From assembly GCA_023252065.1 (NCBI GenBank), contig JAHEXO010000040.1, positions 1-9,762 on the forward strand: 9,762 bases of DNA, read 5' to 3'. Numbering within the stretch: the first letter of the stretch is position 1; every line of letters begins with the position of its first letter. The stretch is from Nocardioides sp. (lineage in GTDB: Bacteria > Actinomycetota > Actinomycetes > Propionibacteriales > Nocardioidaceae). Below are positions 7,332-9,762 of the stretch, piece after piece. The notes under the pieces were generated by a model, which worked only from the letters and a program-made list of their open reading frames with translations, made no database searches and was not told where the DNA came from. A program made the position numbers and the translations under genes.

Positions 7332-9762
7332 GTGGGGGGACTGCTCGAGCGCGAGACACAGCTGGCCTCGCTGCGTCAGTACGCCGAGGAGGCGCGCGGG
7401 CGTGACGGCCGGCTGGTCCTGGTGTCCGGCGAGGCGGGCATCGGCAAGTCGTCGCTGATCGAGGCACTCCAGGCCGAGCTCCGCGACGCCACGTGGGTGT
7501 GGGGCGCCTGCGACGGTCTGTTCACCCCTCGCCCGTTGGCGCCTCTGCACGACATGGTCCGCGAGCTGCAGGGGCCGCTGCACGACGCCGTACGTGAGGG
7601 CGCGCCGCGCGAGCGGGTCTACGACGAGGTCCTCACCTGGCTCGGCGGACAGCAGCGCCTGACGGTCCTGGTCGTCGAGGACGTGCAGTGGGCCGACGAC
7701 GCGACCCTCGACCTCCTCCGCTACCTCGGACGTCGTCTCCGCACCCTCCCCGTGTTGCTCCTGGTCACGTTCCGCGACGACGCGCTCGCGCCGGCGGACA
7801 CCCTGCGGGTCGCCCTCGGCGAGCTCGGCGGCCAGCGGTCGACCCGCCGGATCGACCTCCCGCCGCTCTCCCCCGCCGGCGTACGACGACTTGCCAAGGG
7901 CTCACCGCACCCCCCGGAGGAGCTCCTCCGCCTGACCGGCGGCAACCCGTTCTTCCTCACCGAGGTGCTCAGCTGCGACGACCTCGACGTCCCGACGTCG
8001 GTACGGGACGTCGTCCTCGCCCGCGCTGCCGTCCTGGACGACGACGCGCGCACGGCGCTCGAGATCGCGGCCCTCGACGGGCTGCGGGTGGATCCCGGGC
8101 TCGTCGCTACGGCGGCCGCCGGCGACGTGACCACCATCGACCGTCTGGTCGACGCGGGGCTGCTGACCTCGGACGGCGACACGGTCCGCTTCCGGCACGA
8201 GCTGTCCCGACGGGCGGTCGAGTCGGCGATCCCGGCGCATCGCCGGGTGGCCGGACACCGGGCCCTCCTCGACGCGCTCAGCCCGACCGAGCCGGACTGC
8301 GACGACGAGGCCCGGCTGGCCTACCACGCCGAAGGGGCGGGGGATGCCGGCCTGGTGCGGCGTCACGCCCCGGTCGCCGCCGGCCAGGCGTTCGCGCTCG
8401 GCGCCTACCGCGAGGCCGCGGCCCAGTACGAACGCGCCCTGCGCTTCCCTCCCGACGACCCGGGCGCCCTGGCCGAGCTCTACGACGGCTACGCCGAGGT
8501 GCTGGCCTACGTCGACTCCTGGCCGCAGGCAGCGGAGGCCCGCGAGCGCGCCATCGAGATCTGGCACGGGCTCGGGGACGCCGCCCGTGAGGGCCAGGAC
8601 CACCGCAAGCTGTGCGCGGTCTACTGGCGGCTGTGCCGGGGTGAGGAGTCGGTGGCCGCGATCAAGCGGGCGATCGCGCTGCTGGAGCCGCTCGGCGACG
8701 ACTCCGAGCTGGCCTACGCCTACTCCATCGAGGCCTTCAACCTCTGGTCGACGGACCTCCCCGCCGCGCGGGCGATGCTCCAGCGGGCACACGAGATGGC
8801 ACGGCGCATCGGCGAGCCGATCCTGCTCAGCGACGTGCTCAACAACGTCGCGTTCGGTGACCTGCTCGAGCGCCGCGACTGGACCGGGCCGATGCTCGAG
8901 GCGCTGCGGCTCGGCCTCGAGGCGGGTGCCGAGGCCCAGACAGGGCGCGCCTACGCGAACGCCTACACCTTCTTCATAGGTGAGTTCCGGTTCCCCGAGG
9001 CCGAGCGCTTCTGGCGCGACGGCATCGCCTACTGCGACGAGCGCGACATCACGACGTACTCCACCTGCCTGCGCGGCCACCGGGCCGTGGCCCTGGGCGA
9101 CGTCGGCCGCTGGGACGAGGCCGCGGCCATCGCCGAACGGGTGCTGGCCACCGAGGCCAGCCCGGTCAACCTGCTCACCTCGCAGCACACCCTCGGCCTG
9201 GTCCGGGCGCGCCGCGGCGTGGGCGACCCGTTCGAGGTGCTCGACGCCGCCGTCGAGGCGGCGGAGGGGGTCGACGAGACAGGGTGGGTCGCCCTCAGCC
9301 GGCTCGCCCGGGCCGAGGCCCGCTGGCTCGCCGGCGACGACGACGGCGCCGCGGACGACCTGCGCAGGGTGCGGGCCCGCATCACGGCGATGGACTTCGA
9401 GGAGGACGCCCCGCTGAGCGTCTGGGAGAACCGGCTCTTCGGCGCCGCGACCCCCGCCTCCCAGGTCAAGGAGCCCTGGACCGCCTGGGTCGCCGGCGAC
9501 CACGTCGCGGCCGCTGCGACCTGGGACCGGCTGGGCTGCCCCTACTACGCCGCCCAGGCGCTGGCCGACTCCGAGGAGGAGGAGCGCCTCCGCGACGCCC
9601 TCTCCCGCTTCGAGGCGCTCGGCGCCGACGCCGCAGCGCGCCGTACCCGGCAGCGCATGAAGGACCTGGGCCATCGCGCCCCGCAGGGGGCGCGCGCCAG
9701 CACCCGGGAGCACCCGCTCGGCCTGACCCGGCGCGAGGACGAGGTGCTGGTCCTCCTCTGCG
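7332..9762 (+). CDS. Large ATP-binding LuxR-family transcriptional regulator (LAL), partial
   Basis: 810 codons are open from GTG 7332 to the right edge with no stop. An AAA/STAND-type ATPase domain comes first, with GLLERETQL at 3-11, Walker A GEAGIGKS at 33-40 and Walker B VLVVEDVQWAD at 112-122. A TGGNPFFLTEVL segment follows at 202-213. Residues about 310-790 are helical and Ala/Leu-rich with A-x-x-x-Y-x-x-A-L spacing, suggesting a TPR-like sensor region. The last residues, GLTRREDEVLVLLC (797-810), are the first helix of a LuxR/GerE helix-turn-helix (consensus LTxREREVLxLLA), so the DNA-binding domain continues outside. Relatives such as MalT use ATP and a ligand to activate target genes. 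GTG 7332 has GGTGGAG (7315-7321) 10 nt upstream, inside a hairpin; homology starts right after it and no ATG lies nearby. Target genes are unknown; the adjacent carbonic anhydrase/transporter operon is only a candidate. A rare ATA codon sits at 8976. Confidence 0.9.
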   Translation, partial: MGGLLERETQLASLRQYAEEARGRDGRLVLVSGEAGIGKSSLIEALQAELRDATWVWGACDGLFTPRPLAPLHDMVRELQGPLHDAVREGAPRERVYDEVLTWLGGQQRLTVLVVEDVQWADDATLDLLRYLGRRLRTLPVLLLVTFRDDALAPADTLRVALGELGGQRSTRRIDLPPLSPAGVRRLAKGSPHPPEELLRLTGGNPFFLTEVLSCDDLDVPTSVRDVVLARAAVLDDDARTALEIAALDGLRVDPGLVATAAAGDVTTIDRLVDAGLLTSDGDTVRFRHELSRRAVESAIPAHRRVAGHRALLDALSPTEPDCDDEARLAYHAEGAGDAGLVRRHAPVAAGQAFALGAYREAAAQYERALRFPPDDPGALAELYDGYAEVLAYVDSWPQAAEARERAIEIWHGLGDAAREGQDHRKLCAVYWRLCRGEESVAAIKRAIALLEPLGDDSELAYAYSIEAFNLWSTDLPAARAMLQRAHEMARRIGEPILLSDVLNNVAFGDLLERRDWTGPMLEALRLGLEAGAEAQTGRAYANAYTFFIGEFRFPEAERFWRDGIAYCDERDITTYSTCLRGHRAVALGDVGRWDEAAAIAERVLATEASPVNLLTSQHTLGLVRARRGVGDPFEVLDAAVEAAEGVDETGWVALSRLARAEARWLAGDDDGAADDLRRVRARITAMDFEEDAPLSVWENRLFGAATPASQVKEPWTAWVAGDHVAAAATWDRLGCPYYAAQALADSEEEERLRDALSRFEALGADAAARRTRQRMKDLGHRAPQGARASTREHPLGLTRREDEVLVLLC

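Noticed and set aside
7902..9713. A 603-codon open frame on the minus strand across the LuxR-type regulator
   Set aside because: The plus-strand frame carries Walker A, Walker B and the start of the LuxR helix-turn-helix. The antisense product has no motif and the composition bias typical of high-G+C shadows.

Overview
The window is about 70% G+C. Codon third positions are almost all G or C and GTG starts are frequent. The gene content includes an LppX/LprG-type lipoprotein beside a P55-type MFS transporter, an actinobacterial-style ParC, a GNAT-first protein acetyltransferase and a large LuxR ATPase regulator. Together these point to a high-G+C actinobacterium, probably in or near Nocardioides. 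The genus is an impression from gene content and codon style, not a demonstrated assignment.

Layout: two genes run leftward. One is a type II (GNAT domain first) Pat-like protein acetyltransferase cut by the left edge (1-945). The other is a small DHFR/RibD-C family reductase (999-1589). From 1590 to 1750 lies a divergent intergenic region. It holds two 16-bp palindromes of form TCAACYNNNNGGTTGA, placed over the -35 and the expected transcription start of a leftward promoter, and a third GC-rich palindrome just ahead of the next ribosome binding site. All remaining genes run rightward: parC (1751-4201), an LprG-type lipoprotein (4251-4946), a 14-helix MFS transporter (4975-6777), a small beta-carbonic anhydrase (6774-7274) and a large ATP-binding LuxR-family regulator cut by the right edge (7332-9762).

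How the genes fit together: lipoprotein plus MFS transporter reproduces the order of the mycobacterial lprG-Rv1410c (P55) pair, which moves triacylglycerides and lipoglycans to the outer envelope. An 11-codon open frame links them exactly: its ATGA overlaps the lipoprotein stop and its TGA overlaps the transporter's GTG start. The carbonic anhydrase start overlaps the transporter stop by GTGA, so the three are probably one translationally coupled operon. The regulator follows after 57 bp containing a two-tier hairpin whose 3' arm contains the regulator's probable Shine-Dalgarno sequence. ParC is a housekeeping topoisomerase subunit.

I see no transposase, integrase, CRISPR array, tRNA, rRNA or phage gene. 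Most genes belong to known families. The parts most worth a second look are in the joints: the paired operators, the coupling mini-ORF, the SD-masking hairpin and the carbonic anhydrase attached to a lipid-export pair.
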